This document shows positions 24,170 through 33,512 of a DNA stretch of 59,124 bases, piece after piece (within the stretch, counting starts at the first letter, position 1; each line of letters begins with the position of its first letter). Made by a program: the position numbers and the translations under genes. This stretch comes from Caldilineaceae bacterium (GTDB taxonomy: Bacteria > Chloroflexota > Anaerolineae > Caldilineales > Caldilineaceae). Where the stretch lies: contig JAHBVF010000040.1 in the NCBI GenBank assembly GCA_019637685.1, positions 1-59,124 on the forward strand, written 5' to 3'. A model generated the notes under the pieces. The model had not been told where the DNA came from. It did no database searches and saw nothing but the letters and a program-made list of their open reading frames with translations.

Positions 24170-24198
24170 GTTTTGCAGCGGAAAACAATTCGTTGCTT

Positions 24199-24231
24199 CG
24201 CCTCGCCAGAGAATATCGCCCTGGCGAGGCG
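24199..24231 (-). terminator. Hairpin downstream of the SRPBCC operon
   Basis: A perfect 11-bp stem (CGCCTCGCCAG / CTGGCGAGGCG) with an 11-nt loop. On the minus strand only a weak T-rich stretch follows (GAATTGTTTTCC). It probably ends the three-gene minus operon. Confidence 0.6.
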
Positions 24232-24271
24232 TTCATTTCCTCCCCTAAACAGCAGTCGAGGGTACTCCCTT

Positions 24272-24712
24272 CTATTGGCTCTCAGCCCGATTCTTGAGGG
24301 TTTGCAGCGAGGCGTCCAGGGATTTTTCCAGAAACTTCGGGTCAAACAGCTTCAGCAGCCGGGTGAGCCAGCCGGAAAGGGACTCTTCACTGATGACCCG
24401 GGTAGTGTCACCGTGCGCTTCGAATGTCCAGTTGTGGAGGGCGTACATACCGAGCGAAACACCCGTCCAGCCGATTTCGTGGCGCGGCTCCACTGTGTGC
24501 AGGGTCGATACGATACTCAGCCCCTTGGCCTTCCAGCGGAAGACAGAGCCAGCGACAAGCGCGCCTTCGAGTTTGGCGGCAGTGATGTCGGGCTGCCACG
24601 CGGTCCAGCCTTCGATGTCAGTTTGTACATTCCATACTTTTTCGACGGGGGCCTGGATCGATATTTCCTTGCGCGCGGTGAGCGGGGCTTTGGTATCAAT
24701 GGATTTGTTCAT
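24272..24712 (-). CDS. SRPBCC (START/polyketide-cyclase-like) protein
   Basis: 146 aa. The pattern ARKEISIQAPVEKVWNVQTDIEGWTAWQPDI at the N-terminus, then GSVFRWKAKGLSIVSTLHTVEP and NWTFEAHGDTTRVISEES, followed by a C-terminal helix, is the SRPBCC fold with a hydrophobic ligand cavity. Function of this member is unknown. It overlaps the upstream membrane-protein gene by 4 nt (24709-24712), so the two are co-translated. Confidence 0.85.
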   Translation of the reverse strand: MNKSIDTKAPLTARKEISIQAPVEKVWNVQTDIEGWTAWQPDITAAKLEGALVAGSVFRWKAKGLSIVSTLHTVEPRHEIGWTGVSLGMYALHNWTFEAHGDTTRVISEESLSGWLTRLLKLFDPKFLEKSLDASLQTLKNRAESQ

Positions 24713-25050
24713 AATTGACTCCAGAGGATCATCAACAGTTTGTTGAAGAGATAGACAACGCCAAAGGTGATGGCGAGAGACGTTTTGCCAGTGCTGTACA
24801 AGGCCCCAACTGCCAGCCCAAAGATGACAATTTCCAGCAGAAAGAGCCAGGGGTCAGGCAGCCGTGTGGCGGATTTGGGGGCCAAGAACATGCCCCAGAC
24901 GAGGGCAAAGAGAAGGGGTATCCCGCCGCCCAGCAGAATTTTTGTCAGGGCATTTTCCCCCGTGCGCGAACCCCAATAGCCCCCGATGACCAGAACGCAC
25001 AATTCGAGCAGGAAACGGATTCCGATGTTGGCAGATTTGATGAGTTCCAT
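24709..25050 (-). CDS. YrdB-like (DUF2568) small membrane protein
   Basis: 113 aa with four predicted membrane helices (about 9-28, 36-56, 67-86, 91-110). The pattern FLLELCVLVIGGYWGSRTG and ARLPDP-like loop (ATRLPDPWLFLLEIVIFG) match the DUF2568/YrdB family. Function unknown. It lies between the TMEM175 gene and the SRPBCC gene in one operon. Confidence 0.75.
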   Translation of the reverse strand: MELIKSANIGIRFLLELCVLVIGGYWGSRTGENALTKILLGGGIPLLFALVWGMFLAPKSATRLPDPWLFLLEIVIFGLAVGALYSTGKTSLAITFGVVYLFNKLLMILWSQL

Positions 25051-25079
25051 TCGTCGTTCTTTCCTTGGGGTTCACAAGT

Positions 25080-25760
25080 TTAGTGCCAGAACAGCGTCCC
25101 CAAAATGAGCAGCCAACTGAATTTGGCCGCGTCCGGCGACCAGAAGGCCAGAGGCATCGAAAGCAGGAAGACGGCGGGGGTCCACAACACCCGCAGCCAG
25201 ACCCGGCGAAACTCGGCTTTGGGCAGAGGCCGTTCCACCAGCCGCCCCCGCCCATTGGCCGACCACCAGAGCAGGGAAAACATCAGCCCCGCCCCACTCA
25301 TCGCCCCCGCATAGAAGAGCGTCCCCACCCGGTTGCCAAACTCCCCGATCACAGCCGTGGGAAAAGGCAGAAAGCCGATCAGCAACAAAAAGAGGATGTT
25401 GAGCAGCATCAGCCGCTCGTCGTAGCGGCACAGATGGCGGAAGGTGCGGTGATGGGCCATCCACATCATCCCGATGGCCAGGAAGCTGATGATATAGCTG
25501 AGATAGCGGGGCCATAGCACAACCAGCGCGGCGAGCAGCGCCGCGTTGTCCGCGGATTCCGTCAGCGGGGGCAGCCGGATTTCCAGCGCCAGCAGAGTGA
25601 TGGCAATGGCAAAGACCGCGTCGCTGAAAAAGACAATCCGTTCCAATCCATGCTCGTCCTCGTGCATGGCCTCACCCCTTTCCGCTGTAACCGATTGATG
25701 AGGAACGACGGCACGGCCGTTTTGGCTGCTCTTCACTGGCAGACGTTGCTTCTGTTTCAT
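25080..25760 (-). CDS. TMEM175-family potassium channel protein
   Basis: 226 aa from the ATG at 25760, chosen for AGAGGAG 8 nt upstream. After a basic N-terminal tail, the signature RIVFFSDAVFAIAITLLALEI marks the pore-lining first helix of bacterial TMEM175 channels. Five further helices follow (YLSYIISFLAIGMMWMAHHRTF, LMLLNILFLLLIGFLPF and others). Bacterial members form tetramers that leak K+. It is the first gene of a minus-strand operon with the YrdB-like and SRPBCC genes. Confidence 0.9.
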   Translation of the reverse strand: MKQKQRLPVKSSQNGRAVVPHQSVTAERGEAMHEDEHGLERIVFFSDAVFAIAITLLALEIRLPPLTESADNAALLAALVVLWPRYLSYIISFLAIGMMWMAHHRTFRHLCRYDERLMLLNILFLLLIGFLPFPTAVIGEFGNRVGTLFYAGAMSGAGLMFSLLWWSANGRGRLVERPLPKAEFRRVWLRVLWTPAVFLLSMPLAFWSPDAAKFSWLLILGTLFWH

Positions 25761-25963
25761 ACGACAGGCTCCTCTGAGATAGCGTTCGATTTCCCGTGCC
25801 CCTACTCTACCCCAGGCCATCGCCGTTCAAATCAGGCGGAAGGCGGAGTGCCAATCCGTCTTTAGACGGAGCCACCAGAAGCCGACCCGCTCTATACTTT
25901 CGGCTGTGGGCGGCCAGTTCTGATAGCTGCCCAGATACCCGGAAGCAAAGAGGAGAACAGAAA

Positions 25964-26431
25964 ATGTCAACACAACAGTCTGATGTATACCCGGCGCAAG
26001 CCACAGAATCATCCACGGATTGGCGGACGCAACGTCGCGCACAAAAAGAAGCCCGGCGCGCCGAGCGACGGGCACTGCGCCGCAGTTCACCCCTGGGCGG
26101 CTGGATCGGGGGCGCAACGCTGATCGTCGTGGGTCTGGCCTTTCTGGCCAGAAACGCCCTCGGCTGGGAATGGACCAACCGTTGGTGGGCCTTATTTCTG
26201 CTGATTCCGGCCATTACAGCCCTCTCCAGCGCCTGGGTGATGTCCCACAGCGACGAACCCCACGTGCGTCAGGCCGCCTACGGAGCGCTCTTTGGGGGCA
26301 GTTTCCTGCTCATTCTGGCCGGGGCGCTCTTTTTCGAAATCGGTTGGCAGCTCATCTGGCCCTTCTTCCTGATTGGGATCGGCGTGAGCATACTTTTGGG
26401 GCGCAGCCTTTCTGCGCGTGCATCTTCCTGA
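25964..26431 (+). CDS. Small polytopic membrane protein (LiaF/DUF5668-like transmembrane region)
   Basis: 155 aa with AGAGGAG before the ATG. A charged N-terminal stretch of about 45 residues (RAQKEARRAERRALRR) precedes four hydrophobic helices (GGWIGGATLIVVGLAFLA; WWALFLLIPAITALSS; AALFGGSFLLILAGALFF-like; LIWPFFLIGIGVSILLG). The last two resemble the repeated membrane unit of LiaF/DUF5668 proteins. Function unknown. The lipoprotein gene follows after 29 nt. Confidence 0.7.
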   Translation: MSTQQSDVYPAQATESSTDWRTQRRAQKEARRAERRALRRSSPLGGWIGGATLIVVGLAFLARNALGWEWTNRWWALFLLIPAITALSSAWVMSHSDEPHVRQAAYGALFGGSFLLILAGALFFEIGWQLIWPFFLIGIGVSILLGRSLSARASS

Positions 26432-26460
26432 ATTTCAACAAAGAAAGTAGGCAAACCCGT

Positions 26461-28011
26461 ATGAAAATCCGAGTGATACCCATTTTTGTCCTGTTTTTGC
26501 TCCTGCTGGGCGCGTGTGTACCCGCTGCGCCTGTCCCGGCCACGGCCACACCGACAGCCGCACCGGCAGCCACCGCGACCGCTGCTGTGGCCGCGACTGA
26601 CGACACACCCGCCGTCGGGTTGACCCTCACCTGGCAGGACGGCGACAACTGCACCACCGCCCTTTTGCAGCCGGAAAGCGGCGTGCAGACCGGCCCGTGC
26701 AATGGACAGCCAACGAATTACCCGTTCAGCACAGACACGCCAGACGCGGCTGCCCTGCTCACCCGCTTTGTGACCGCCTATGCCCCTTTTACGGCTGAAA
26801 CGCCCATTGGGACGGTCAAGCTGAAGGGCACAGGCACAACCCCGGCCACACCGGCCCAGCAGCGCCAGATGGCCGAGACCGCCCGCTGGCTGATTGAAAC
26901 CGCGATGGCCGGGCGCAGCAGTGCCGCCAATTATCTGGCCCTGAGCTGGCATCGGGAAGGGGGCATTGCTGGCTTTTGTGACGACCTGGCGATTTCCACG
27001 ACGGGTCTGGCCCAGGCGACCTCCTGCAAAGGAACGGCTCCTGTCGTTACACTGAGCGACGCCCAACTGGGCCAGTTGTACACCTGGCTGGACACGCTGC
27101 AAGCCTTTGACGCCACCCAGGACGATCCGGTGGGTGTGGCCGATGCCATGCACATCAGTCTGCGCTTCGGTGGACGGGGCGCAGTGCCAGCCGACGCGGC
27201 CCAACAGCAGGCGATTCTGGACTTTGCCTCGGCGCTCTTTGCTGGACAAGGCGGCGCGGCCAGCCCGACAGGCGCGGCATCGGTTGTGGATGCCTTCCTG
27301 GCCGCATTGCAGGCAGATCCATCTGGGCAGACGAGCCTGGGCTATCTGAGCAGCGATCTGCAAGCCGAGGTGGCCGGGGGCAAACCGGTGGCCGCTCTCG
27401 TCGGGGTGCAGAATCTGATTCCCACCTATTCGCTGGCAGAGGTCAAGGAAGGCAGCCCAGAGGGGCAGGCAGTGGTCGCGGCCACACTGAACTACACCAG
27501 TCCCTATGGGTTGCATTTCTATCTGACCCAAGGAAACGGGACCTGGCAGATCAGCCGGATCGAACCAGCCGTGTCCGCGGTGTACCAGCCCCTGGCGGCG
27601 CAGGAATGCGGCGACCTGCGCGATGCCGTTGCCAGCGCCCTGGGCGTAAAAGCCGCCCTCGGCACGGCTGACTTCAGCGATTTCGTCAGCGGGCAGACCG
27701 GAAGCGGCTGTCTGGTCACAGTCACCGGCACGGGAGAGGACTTCAGCAGTTTTCTGGATGTGGCCGAAAAGCTGCAACAGATGCTGACCGGGCGGGGCTG
27801 GGTGGTCGATACAGCCTACCTGGCCGATGGCCCGACAGGCACGGCGACGGGTCTGCGCCTGGATCACAAACTGGCCCTGCTCAGTGTCGGCTGGCAGCCC
27901 AGCGCCGACGCCCACTGCCCGGCAGACAAAATCATCACCGACTGTGGGCTGACGCCAGCCCAGCAGGTCTACACAATTACGCTCAACAGCGCCGAATCAA
28001 CGGCACAGTAG
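26461..28011 (+). CDS. Large lipoprotein of unknown function
   Basis: 516 aa. Signal peptide and lipobox are MKIRVIPIFVLFLLLLGAC, followed by an Ala/Thr/Pro-rich linker typical of the surface proteins in this genome. A first domain (about 50-250) carries two Cys-containing stretches (GDNCTTALLQPESGVQTGPC). A central segment resembles an SCP- or NTF2-like helical unit (SVVDAFLAALQADPSGQTSLGYLS), and a C-terminal domain has more Cys (HCPADKIITDCGL). I do not recognise a catalytic motif. It may be co-transcribed with the membrane protein before it. A 20-bp hairpin follows. Confidence 0.75.
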   Translation: MKIRVIPIFVLFLLLLGACVPAAPVPATATPTAAPAATATAAVAATDDTPAVGLTLTWQDGDNCTTALLQPESGVQTGPCNGQPTNYPFSTDTPDAAALLTRFVTAYAPFTAETPIGTVKLKGTGTTPATPAQQRQMAETARWLIETAMAGRSSAANYLALSWHREGGIAGFCDDLAISTTGLAQATSCKGTAPVVTLSDAQLGQLYTWLDTLQAFDATQDDPVGVADAMHISLRFGGRGAVPADAAQQQAILDFASALFAGQGGAASPTGAASVVDAFLAALQADPSGQTSLGYLSSDLQAEVAGGKPVAALVGVQNLIPTYSLAEVKEGSPEGQAVVAATLNYTSPYGLHFYLTQGNGTWQISRIEPAVSAVYQPLAAQECGDLRDAVASALGVKAALGTADFSDFVSGQTGSGCLVTVTGTGEDFSSFLDVAEKLQQMLTGRGWVVDTAYLADGPTGTATGLRLDHKLALLSVGWQPSADAHCPADKIITDCGLTPAQQVYTITLNSAESTAQ

Positions 28012-28026
28012 CGACGAAAAGCAACC

Positions 28027-28080
28027 GTCCGGCGTCTCTGTTTGGAACGCTCCTCCGCCATCCAAACAGAGACACCGGAC
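28027..28080. repeat. Long hairpin between lipoprotein and CPBP genes
   Basis: Arms of 20 nt (28027-28046 and 28061-28080; GTCCGGCGTCTCTGTTTGGA and its inverse) pair with one mismatch around a 14-nt loop. There is no T-tract, so termination would be weak. It may stabilise the upstream mRNA. Confidence 0.7.
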
Positions 28081-28106
28081 CCACCAAAGCAAAGGAGTCT
28101 TCCCGT

Positions 28107-28976
28107 ATGAATATGCAAGCAAGCGTTGCACAATCTCTCCCCAAACGACCGCTGTCAACCGCAATTCTCAGCCAATTTCAGAAGCATCCCATTGCGTCGG
28201 CTGTGGCCCTCTTTGCCATGGATCTGCTGCTGGGAGCGTTGTCTGGCGTGGCCGTGCAGAGGCTGCTGCCCCAGGCCGACGCACCTTTCATCGCGATGTG
28301 TGTAATGGCCGTCGTTATTGTCGGCCTGCTAACTGGCCTGCACTGGTGGCAGGAAGCCGGCTTCAACGGGCCGGATCGTTGGCGCAGTTTGGGGCTACTG
28401 TGGCTGCCCGCGGCAGTGGCTGTTGTCTTGCCTCTGCTGGGCGGGGTGCAGTGGTTGCCGGTGCGCACGGCCCTCTACTTCGCCATCGCCTATCTGATTA
28501 CCGGCTTTATGGAGGAAGCCTGGATGCGTGGGCTGGTGCTGCGGGTGCTGCAACCCATCAGCCCGGTACGGGCCGTGCTGCTTTCCGCGCTGCTCTTTGC
28601 CCTGCTGCACAGCACCAACTTTCTCTTCCGCAACCCGGCGATTGTGCTGGCCCAGATGGTTGGGGCCTTCTGCTTCGGCGTCGCCTTTGCCGTTCTGCGC
28701 CTGCGCGCCAACACCATCTGGTTTCTGGTCGGTCTACACATGCTCCACGACCTCTTCCTGCACGTAACCGTCTTCCCGGTCATCCCACTGAATGTGGTGC
28801 AGGATGTGATATTGCTGGTCTACGCCATCTATCTGCTGCGGGGCCTGCATCAGCCGCCCAGCCCCAGCCTCCCGGAGAAAGCACATCACCCATCATCCCT
28901 CACCTCAGATAAAGTGGTTGGGACACAATCCACTCTATTCCTGGCCCAGCAAGGGCGGAGAAATTGGGTGTTATGA
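28107..28976 (+). CDS. CPBP-family intramembrane glutamic protease
   Basis: 289 aa with about eight membrane helices. The catalytic motifs are in order: FMEEAWMRG (Glu136-Glu137...Arg141), ALLHSTNF (His168) and a third His in VGLHMLHDLFLH. This matches Rce1/CPBP (formerly Abi/CAAX) proteases, which cleave prenylated or membrane peptides and in bacteria often give self-immunity to bacteriocins. Substrate unknown. The C-terminal 45 residues are hydrophilic and poorly conserved-looking. Confidence 0.88.
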   Translation: MNMQASVAQSLPKRPLSTAILSQFQKHPIASAVALFAMDLLLGALSGVAVQRLLPQADAPFIAMCVMAVVIVGLLTGLHWWQEAGFNGPDRWRSLGLLWLPAAVAVVLPLLGGVQWLPVRTALYFAIAYLITGFMEEAWMRGLVLRVLQPISPVRAVLLSALLFALLHSTNFLFRNPAIVLAQMVGAFCFGVAFAVLRLRANTIWFLVGLHMLHDLFLHVTVFPVIPLNVVQDVILLVYAIYLLRGLHQPPSPSLPEKAHHPSSLTSDKVVGTQSTLFLAQQGRRNWVL

Positions 28977-29048
28977 GGGGACTGGGCGAGTTGGAGGGGC
29001 GGTTCCGTCTTTGCGGATCACAATTAAAATGACAAAGATTGGGTTACT

Positions 29049-29456
29049 ATGATTCGCGTTCAATTGGTGGACGACGACGAGCGGGTGCGCCGGGGCTGGC
29101 AGATGCGGCTGGCCCTGGAGCCGGAGATTGAAGTGGTGGGCATGGCCGGGGAGTTGGCGGCGGCTGTTGTGATGGCCGCCGTCACACAGCCCCACGTCAT
29201 TCTGCTGGACATCAAACTGCCCGACATCTCCGGGATCAGCGGGATGGAGCAGCTACGCCGGGCCGCGCCCCGTTGCGCCATCATTATCGTGACCGTCTAC
29301 GACAGCGCGGCCAATCGGGAGCAGGCCCTGCACGCCGGAGCCGATGCTTTCCTCAGCAAACAGGCCAACTTCGACCAACTGCTGGCGCTGATCGGAGATT
29401 TGGGCGCAGCAGTGATCTCGGCGCAATCAGGCGGGGCACAGAGGACGGACCGCTGA
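29049..29456 (+). CDS. Stand-alone response regulator receiver
   Basis: 135 aa, receiver domain only: acidic residues VDDDE, phospho-acceptor Asp54 in VILLDIKLPDISG, the Thr in IIVTVYDSA and Lys in ADAFLSKQAN. No output domain follows before the stop. It may act as a phosphate sink or by protein contact. It precedes the NarL-type regulator and its kinase in the same direction and probably belongs to the same signalling group. Confidence 0.9.
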   Translation: MIRVQLVDDDERVRRGWQMRLALEPEIEVVGMAGELAAAVVMAAVTQPHVILLDIKLPDISGISGMEQLRRAAPRCAIIIVTVYDSAANREQALHAGADAFLSKQANFDQLLALIGDLGAAVISAQSGGAQRTDR

Positions 29457-29629
29457 CAGATACCCATCTTTTGTGTGCAAAACAGCGAATGGACTATACA
29501 AAAAGTCGGCAATATGGCAATATTTTCAGGGTAGTTTTCCTTCGGAGTCAGGTCTTGGCAGATCGTGTGCTCTGGCGTGAGGCTCTCTTTGTGTCACAAC
29601 CACGACTGTTTGTAGCAAAGGAATTGTCC

Positions 29630-30253
29630 ATGACCATTCGTGTTTTGCTCGTTGACGACCACGCGGTTGTGCGCCAGGGATTGCGTATGTTCCTGAGTCT
29701 CGACCCAGAATTAGCCATTGTGGGCGAAGCGGTCAACGGCGCGGACGCGCTGCAAAAAGCCCACGACCTGCGCCCCGATGTGATTCTGATGGATCTGATG
29801 ATGCCGGTGATGGACGGTATCACCGCCATCGGCATCCTGCGCCGGGACCTGCCCGACATGGAAATCATTGCGCTGACCAGTGTGTTGGAGGATGCTTCGG
29901 TCTTCAACGCCATGCGCGCGGGGGCCACCGGCTATCTGCTCAAAGATACGGAAGCAGACGAGTTGTGCCGGGCCATCAAAGCCGCGGCCGCGGGACAGGT
30001 ACAGCTTTCGCCCCAGGCGGCGGCCCGGCTCCTGCGCGAAGTCCCTGCCCCCAACAGCCCGGAGCAGCTCAGCGAGCGGGAGAAGGAAGTGCTGCGTCTG
30101 CTGGCCCAGGGCATGGCGAACAAAGAGATCGCCGCGGCCCTGATCATCGGCGAAAAGACGGTCAAGACCCACGTGAGCAATATCCTGGGCAAGCTGGGGG
30201 TGGTCAGCCGCACCCAGGCCGCGCTCTATGCGGCCCGTATCGGTCTGGTATAG
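29630..30253 (+). CDS. NarL/LuxR-family response regulator
   Basis: 207 aa from MTIRVLLVDDHAVVRQGL. Receiver with Asp55 (VILMDLMMPVMDG) and conserved Thr/Lys (ALTSV, GYLLKDTEADEL). C-terminal LuxR HTH (LSEREKEVLRLLAQGMANKEIAAALIIGEKTVKTHVSNILGKLGV). Binds DNA as a dimer after phosphorylation. The kinase gene begins 16 nt downstream. The 173 nt before it (29457-29629) hold no gene and no clear promoter. Confidence 0.95.
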   Translation: MTIRVLLVDDHAVVRQGLRMFLSLDPELAIVGEAVNGADALQKAHDLRPDVILMDLMMPVMDGITAIGILRRDLPDMEIIALTSVLEDASVFNAMRAGATGYLLKDTEADELCRAIKAAAAGQVQLSPQAAARLLREVPAPNSPEQLSEREKEVLRLLAQGMANKEIAAALIIGEKTVKTHVSNILGKLGVVSRTQAALYAARIGLV

Positions 30254-30269
30254 CCCTGGAAAATCACCC

Positions 30270-32936
30270 ATGCACCGCCTATTTCGCTTTAATCGCCTGT
30301 CAACCAAACTGGTGCTGGCCGTCGCTCTCTTTATGCTACTCTTTCTGGTGACGGTAGTAACGGCTGTCAACCTGGGCCTCAGCCGTCTGCAACGCGATGC
30401 CGCCCACCTCAGCAGCGCCGCGCTGATCCAGCAGGGACGCACCGATCTGCAAAAACGGGCAGCCCTGGACGCGGCCCTCAACAACAGCCAGCTTGCCCGC
30501 GCGGCCAGCCTGACACGTATGGCCGCGGCGTATCTGGTGGCTGCTGCCCACAACGGGGAACAGACTGCCTGGGATGCGACCCAATTTCAGGCCTATCCCC
30601 CGTATGATCTGCTATACGACGCCAACCCGGACCGCATCACCGATCTGGTAGTTCCTTCTTATGTAACAATGGATGATGCCCAGTGGGCGCGCATCGCACA
30701 GTCCGCCGCGCTGGACAACCTTTTCCCCTCTTTACTCCCCCAGGCCCCCGACGCCATCGCCATCTATTATCAGGAAACCAGTATGGTTTTCCGCTACTAC
30801 CCGGTGATCAATGTAGTGCAAAATCTGGCTGGATCGCCGGGGCTGGCACCGGAAAATGCCCGCTATGTCCTGGAAGAATCCCCCGCTTCGCCGCCCAAAG
30901 ACCCCCAGCGTCTCACCGTTTGGGACCCGCCTTATGTGGACAATATCGGGCTGGGTCTGCTGATTACGGCTAACACGCCGGTTTATTTTGGGGATGCCTA
31001 TCAGGGTGTCGTCTCGATTGATCTTTCCCTGGACCGGCTGGTGGAGCAGCTACAAAAGATACAGCCGACAGCAGGCAGCTACGCTTTTATTGTGGACGAA
31101 AATGGCCGTCTGGTGGCCGCGGCCACCAATGGAATTGCCCGTTTGCTCAACAGAACTGTTGAGAAAGACGCAGAACAGTTGGCCGATATTTTGGGTGTTT
31201 CTCTGGCTGACTCTGACCTGGCGACGATTTTGTCCGCGCTGTTGCAGGGCGATGCAGGGCTGGAACAGACGACCGTCGGCGGCGAGGAGGTGCTCTTGGC
31301 TTTCGCACCTATGCCCGATCTGGGCTGGAGTTTGGGGATTGCCGTCCCCTTGGCCGAGCTGACCGCGCCTGCCGACGTCCTGACCGCGGAAACTGCCCTC
31401 AACGCCAACGGCATCCTGCGCCTGACGCTGGGGCTGGTCATCTTTTTCTTTGTGGCCGCGCTGGTGGGGGTGGTTCTCACCAATCGCCGTCTGACCCGGC
31501 CCATTGCCGATCTGGTGCGAGGGACCGACGCTATCTCGGCAGGCGATTTGGACGTCGCCATTCCGGTTACGACCCAGGATGAACTCGGACAGTTGGCTGT
31601 TTCGTTCAACAATATGACGGCTGTGCTACGCCAAACCAGCGCCTCTCTCCAGGAGCAGAATCAAACCTTGCAAGCCGAAATGGCAGAGCGCCAACAGGCC
31701 GAGGCAACGCTGCGCCGCAGCGAAGAAGAGCATCGCCACGAGTTGGAAGGCCGCGTTGCCGAACGCACCCGCGAGCTCCTCACGCTGCTCGACGTTTCCC
31801 ACAATCTGACACTGATTATGGCCTTGCCGGAGCTACTGCAAATGATTCTGGGCAAACTGGGCGAGGTGGTGGAGTATGCGGCGGCTTCGATTACCATTGC
31901 CGAGGGCGAATTGCTGCAACAGGTGGCCTATCGCGGCCCGGCAGCGGAGGAACTGGCGCTGACGGTTCGCCCGTCCCGGCAGGATTTGGGGCAGATTTGG
32001 ACACAATTGGAACGGGGAGAACCGGTTGTCATCCAGGATTTGGATGAGGAGACACCGGTTGCCGCGGCCTATCGGGCTTTGTCGCCCAAAGTCGTGACCG
32101 AGGAGATGTACCAGGCCAACAGCTATTTGCGGGCCTGGCTGGCCTTGCCCCTGCGTCTGCGCGGGCAAACCGTGGGAATGCTGGCCTTGCAGCATCCACA
32201 GCCCGGCCACTTCTCCCACCAGCGCATGGACCTGGCTTTGGCATTTGCCAATCAGGCCGCGATTGCCATCGAAAATGCCCGTCTGTACGAACAGGCCCAG
32301 TCCCTGGCCGCGCTGGAAGAACGACAGAAGCTGGCCCGTGAACTCCACGATTCGGTCTCCCAGGCGCTCTACGGCATCGCGCTGGGGACACGCACAGCAA
32401 GCAAAATTATCTCTAGCCTGCCGCAAGAGACCCAAGCCCGGCTGGACGAACCGGTTGCCTATATTTTGCAATTGGCAGAAGCGGGTCTGTCCGAAATGCG
32501 TGCGCTGATCTTTGAACTGCGCCCGGAATCTCTGGAAAGCGAAGGGCTGGTGGTCGCGCTGGAGAAGCAGACCGCCGCGCTGCGTGCCCGCCACCGTCTG
32601 ACAGTGCAGACCGATCTGGGCACGGAACCGGATGTGCCCCTGCCTGTCAAAGAAGTGTGCTATCGGGTCTCCCAGGAAGCCCTGCACAATATTGTGAAGC
32701 ACGCGGGCGCTTCCCAGGTGTCTGTGGGGCTGGGCGTGGAAGATGGCTGTTTCACCCTCACCATCCAGGACAACGGCCAGGGCTTTGACACATCTGGTCA
32801 ATTCCCCGGCCATCTGGGCTTAACATCTATGCGGGAGCGGGTGGAGCGGGTCGGCGGCGAGTTTCAAATCCACAGTTCGACCACACAGGGGACAACAATT
32901 ATTGTCGCGATTCCTTTGACAGCGCGGGGAGGCTGA
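30270..32936 (+). CDS. NarX/DesK-type sensor histidine kinase with cache, HAMP and GAF domains
   Basis: 888 aa. The N-terminal membrane helix (LVLAVALFMLLFLVTVVTA) and a second near residue 390 flank a large external sensor that looks like a dCache domain (YFGDAYQGVVSIDLSLDRL, YAFIVDENGRLVAAA). HAMP (RLTRPIADLVRGTDAISAGDL) leads to a coiled coil, a GAF domain (about 505-660) and the HisKA_3 dimerisation helix with RELHDSVSQALYG (His near 692). The HATPase follows (VSQEALHNIVKHAGASQV, DNGQGFD, GHLGLTSMRERVERVGG). It should phosphorylate the NarL-like regulator encoded 16 nt upstream. The ligand is unknown. Confidence 0.93.
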   Translation: MHRLFRFNRLSTKLVLAVALFMLLFLVTVVTAVNLGLSRLQRDAAHLSSAALIQQGRTDLQKRAALDAALNNSQLARAASLTRMAAAYLVAAAHNGEQTAWDATQFQAYPPYDLLYDANPDRITDLVVPSYVTMDDAQWARIAQSAALDNLFPSLLPQAPDAIAIYYQETSMVFRYYPVINVVQNLAGSPGLAPENARYVLEESPASPPKDPQRLTVWDPPYVDNIGLGLLITANTPVYFGDAYQGVVSIDLSLDRLVEQLQKIQPTAGSYAFIVDENGRLVAAATNGIARLLNRTVEKDAEQLADILGVSLADSDLATILSALLQGDAGLEQTTVGGEEVLLAFAPMPDLGWSLGIAVPLAELTAPADVLTAETALNANGILRLTLGLVIFFFVAALVGVVLTNRRLTRPIADLVRGTDAISAGDLDVAIPVTTQDELGQLAVSFNNMTAVLRQTSASLQEQNQTLQAEMAERQQAEATLRRSEEEHRHELEGRVAERTRELLTLLDVSHNLTLIMALPELLQMILGKLGEVVEYAAASITIAEGELLQQVAYRGPAAEELALTVRPSRQDLGQIWTQLERGEPVVIQDLDEETPVAAAYRALSPKVVTEEMYQANSYLRAWLALPLRLRGQTVGMLALQHPQPGHFSHQRMDLALAFANQAAIAIENARLYEQAQSLAALEERQKLARELHDSVSQALYGIALGTRTASKIISSLPQETQARLDEPVAYILQLAEAGLSEMRALIFELRPESLESEGLVVALEKQTAALRARHRLTVQTDLGTEPDVPLPVKEVCYRVSQEALHNIVKHAGASQVSVGLGVEDGCFTLTIQDNGQGFDTSGQFPGHLGLTSMRERVERVGGEFQIHSSTTQGTTIIVAIPLTARGG

Positions 32937-33016
32937 TGGTCAGGCTTTTTGTGCCGCTTCGTCCTGTTTACCGTAACAGATTCCGTTCCGTGTGGAAGCG
33001 TAGTCACTGCCCGGTT

Positions 33017-33045
33017 TTGCATTTGGCCGTAGACTACGCTATACT
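33017..33045 (+). promoter_or_regulatory. Promoter upstream of the glutaredoxin gene
   Basis: TTGCAT (33017-33022), 17 nt, TATACT (33040-33045). The start would be near 33052, leaving a leader of about 130 nt. Confidence 0.7.
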
Positions 33046-33183
33046 TTTTGTAGTGCCATTGGGCATCAAGAAAATAATTGGGGAAGGGCAGGCGCGCTAT
33101 TACCCGATCAATTCTTTAATGTCCAAATGCGCTGCCAGTTGTCTGTCACAATTCAGCCATCCAAACCATTCAGGAGCCGCGGA

Positions 33184-33429
33184 ATGTCCCAATCGATTAC
33201 AATGTATACTACTGACTGGTGTCCCGACTGCTGGCGAGCCAAGAAAGTGATGGACTCGCTTCAGGTCAGCTACACAGAAGTCAACATCAGCCACGACGAA
33301 GATGCGATTGAGCGGGTCATCGAGCTTAACAACGGCTACCGTTCAGTGCCGACGATTGTCTTTCCCGATGGCAGTGTGCTCACAGAACCCACCACCACCG
33401 CGCTGATGCAGAAATTGCAGGCAGCGTAA
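33184..33429 (+). CDS. Glutaredoxin-like protein (CPDC active site)
   Basis: 81 aa. A thioredoxin fold with N-terminal active site TTDWCPDCWRAKKVM, cis-Pro region YRSVPTIVFPDG and the helix end typical of mycoredoxin/NrdH-like proteins. It reduces disulfides or mixed disulfides; the electron donor is not evident. The start at 33184 gives the normal length. A strong bidirectional terminator follows and it converges on the protease gene. Confidence 0.92.
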   Translation: MSQSITMYTTDWCPDCWRAKKVMDSLQVSYTEVNISHDEDAIERVIELNNGYRSVPTIVFPDGSVLTEPTTTALMQKLQAA

Positions 33430-33450
33430 CCGTCTGTCGGCAGGTCTCAA

Positions 33451-33494
33451 AGCAAAAAGAGAGACGCTCCCATCGGGGCGTCTCTCTTTTTGCT
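33451..33494. terminator. Bidirectional terminator between glutaredoxin and protease genes
   Basis: A perfect 17-bp stem (AGCAAAAAGAGAGACGC / GCGTCTCTCTTTTTGCT) with a 10-nt loop. T-runs within the arm serve both strands, fitting the convergent genes. Confidence 0.88.
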
Positions 33495-33512
33495 TTCCCA
33501 TCCCAAACACTT

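Noticed and set aside
26020..26460. In-frame N-terminal extension of the lipoprotein
   Set aside because: It would cover the upstream membrane-protein gene in another frame and hide the clear signal peptide and lipobox starting at 26461.
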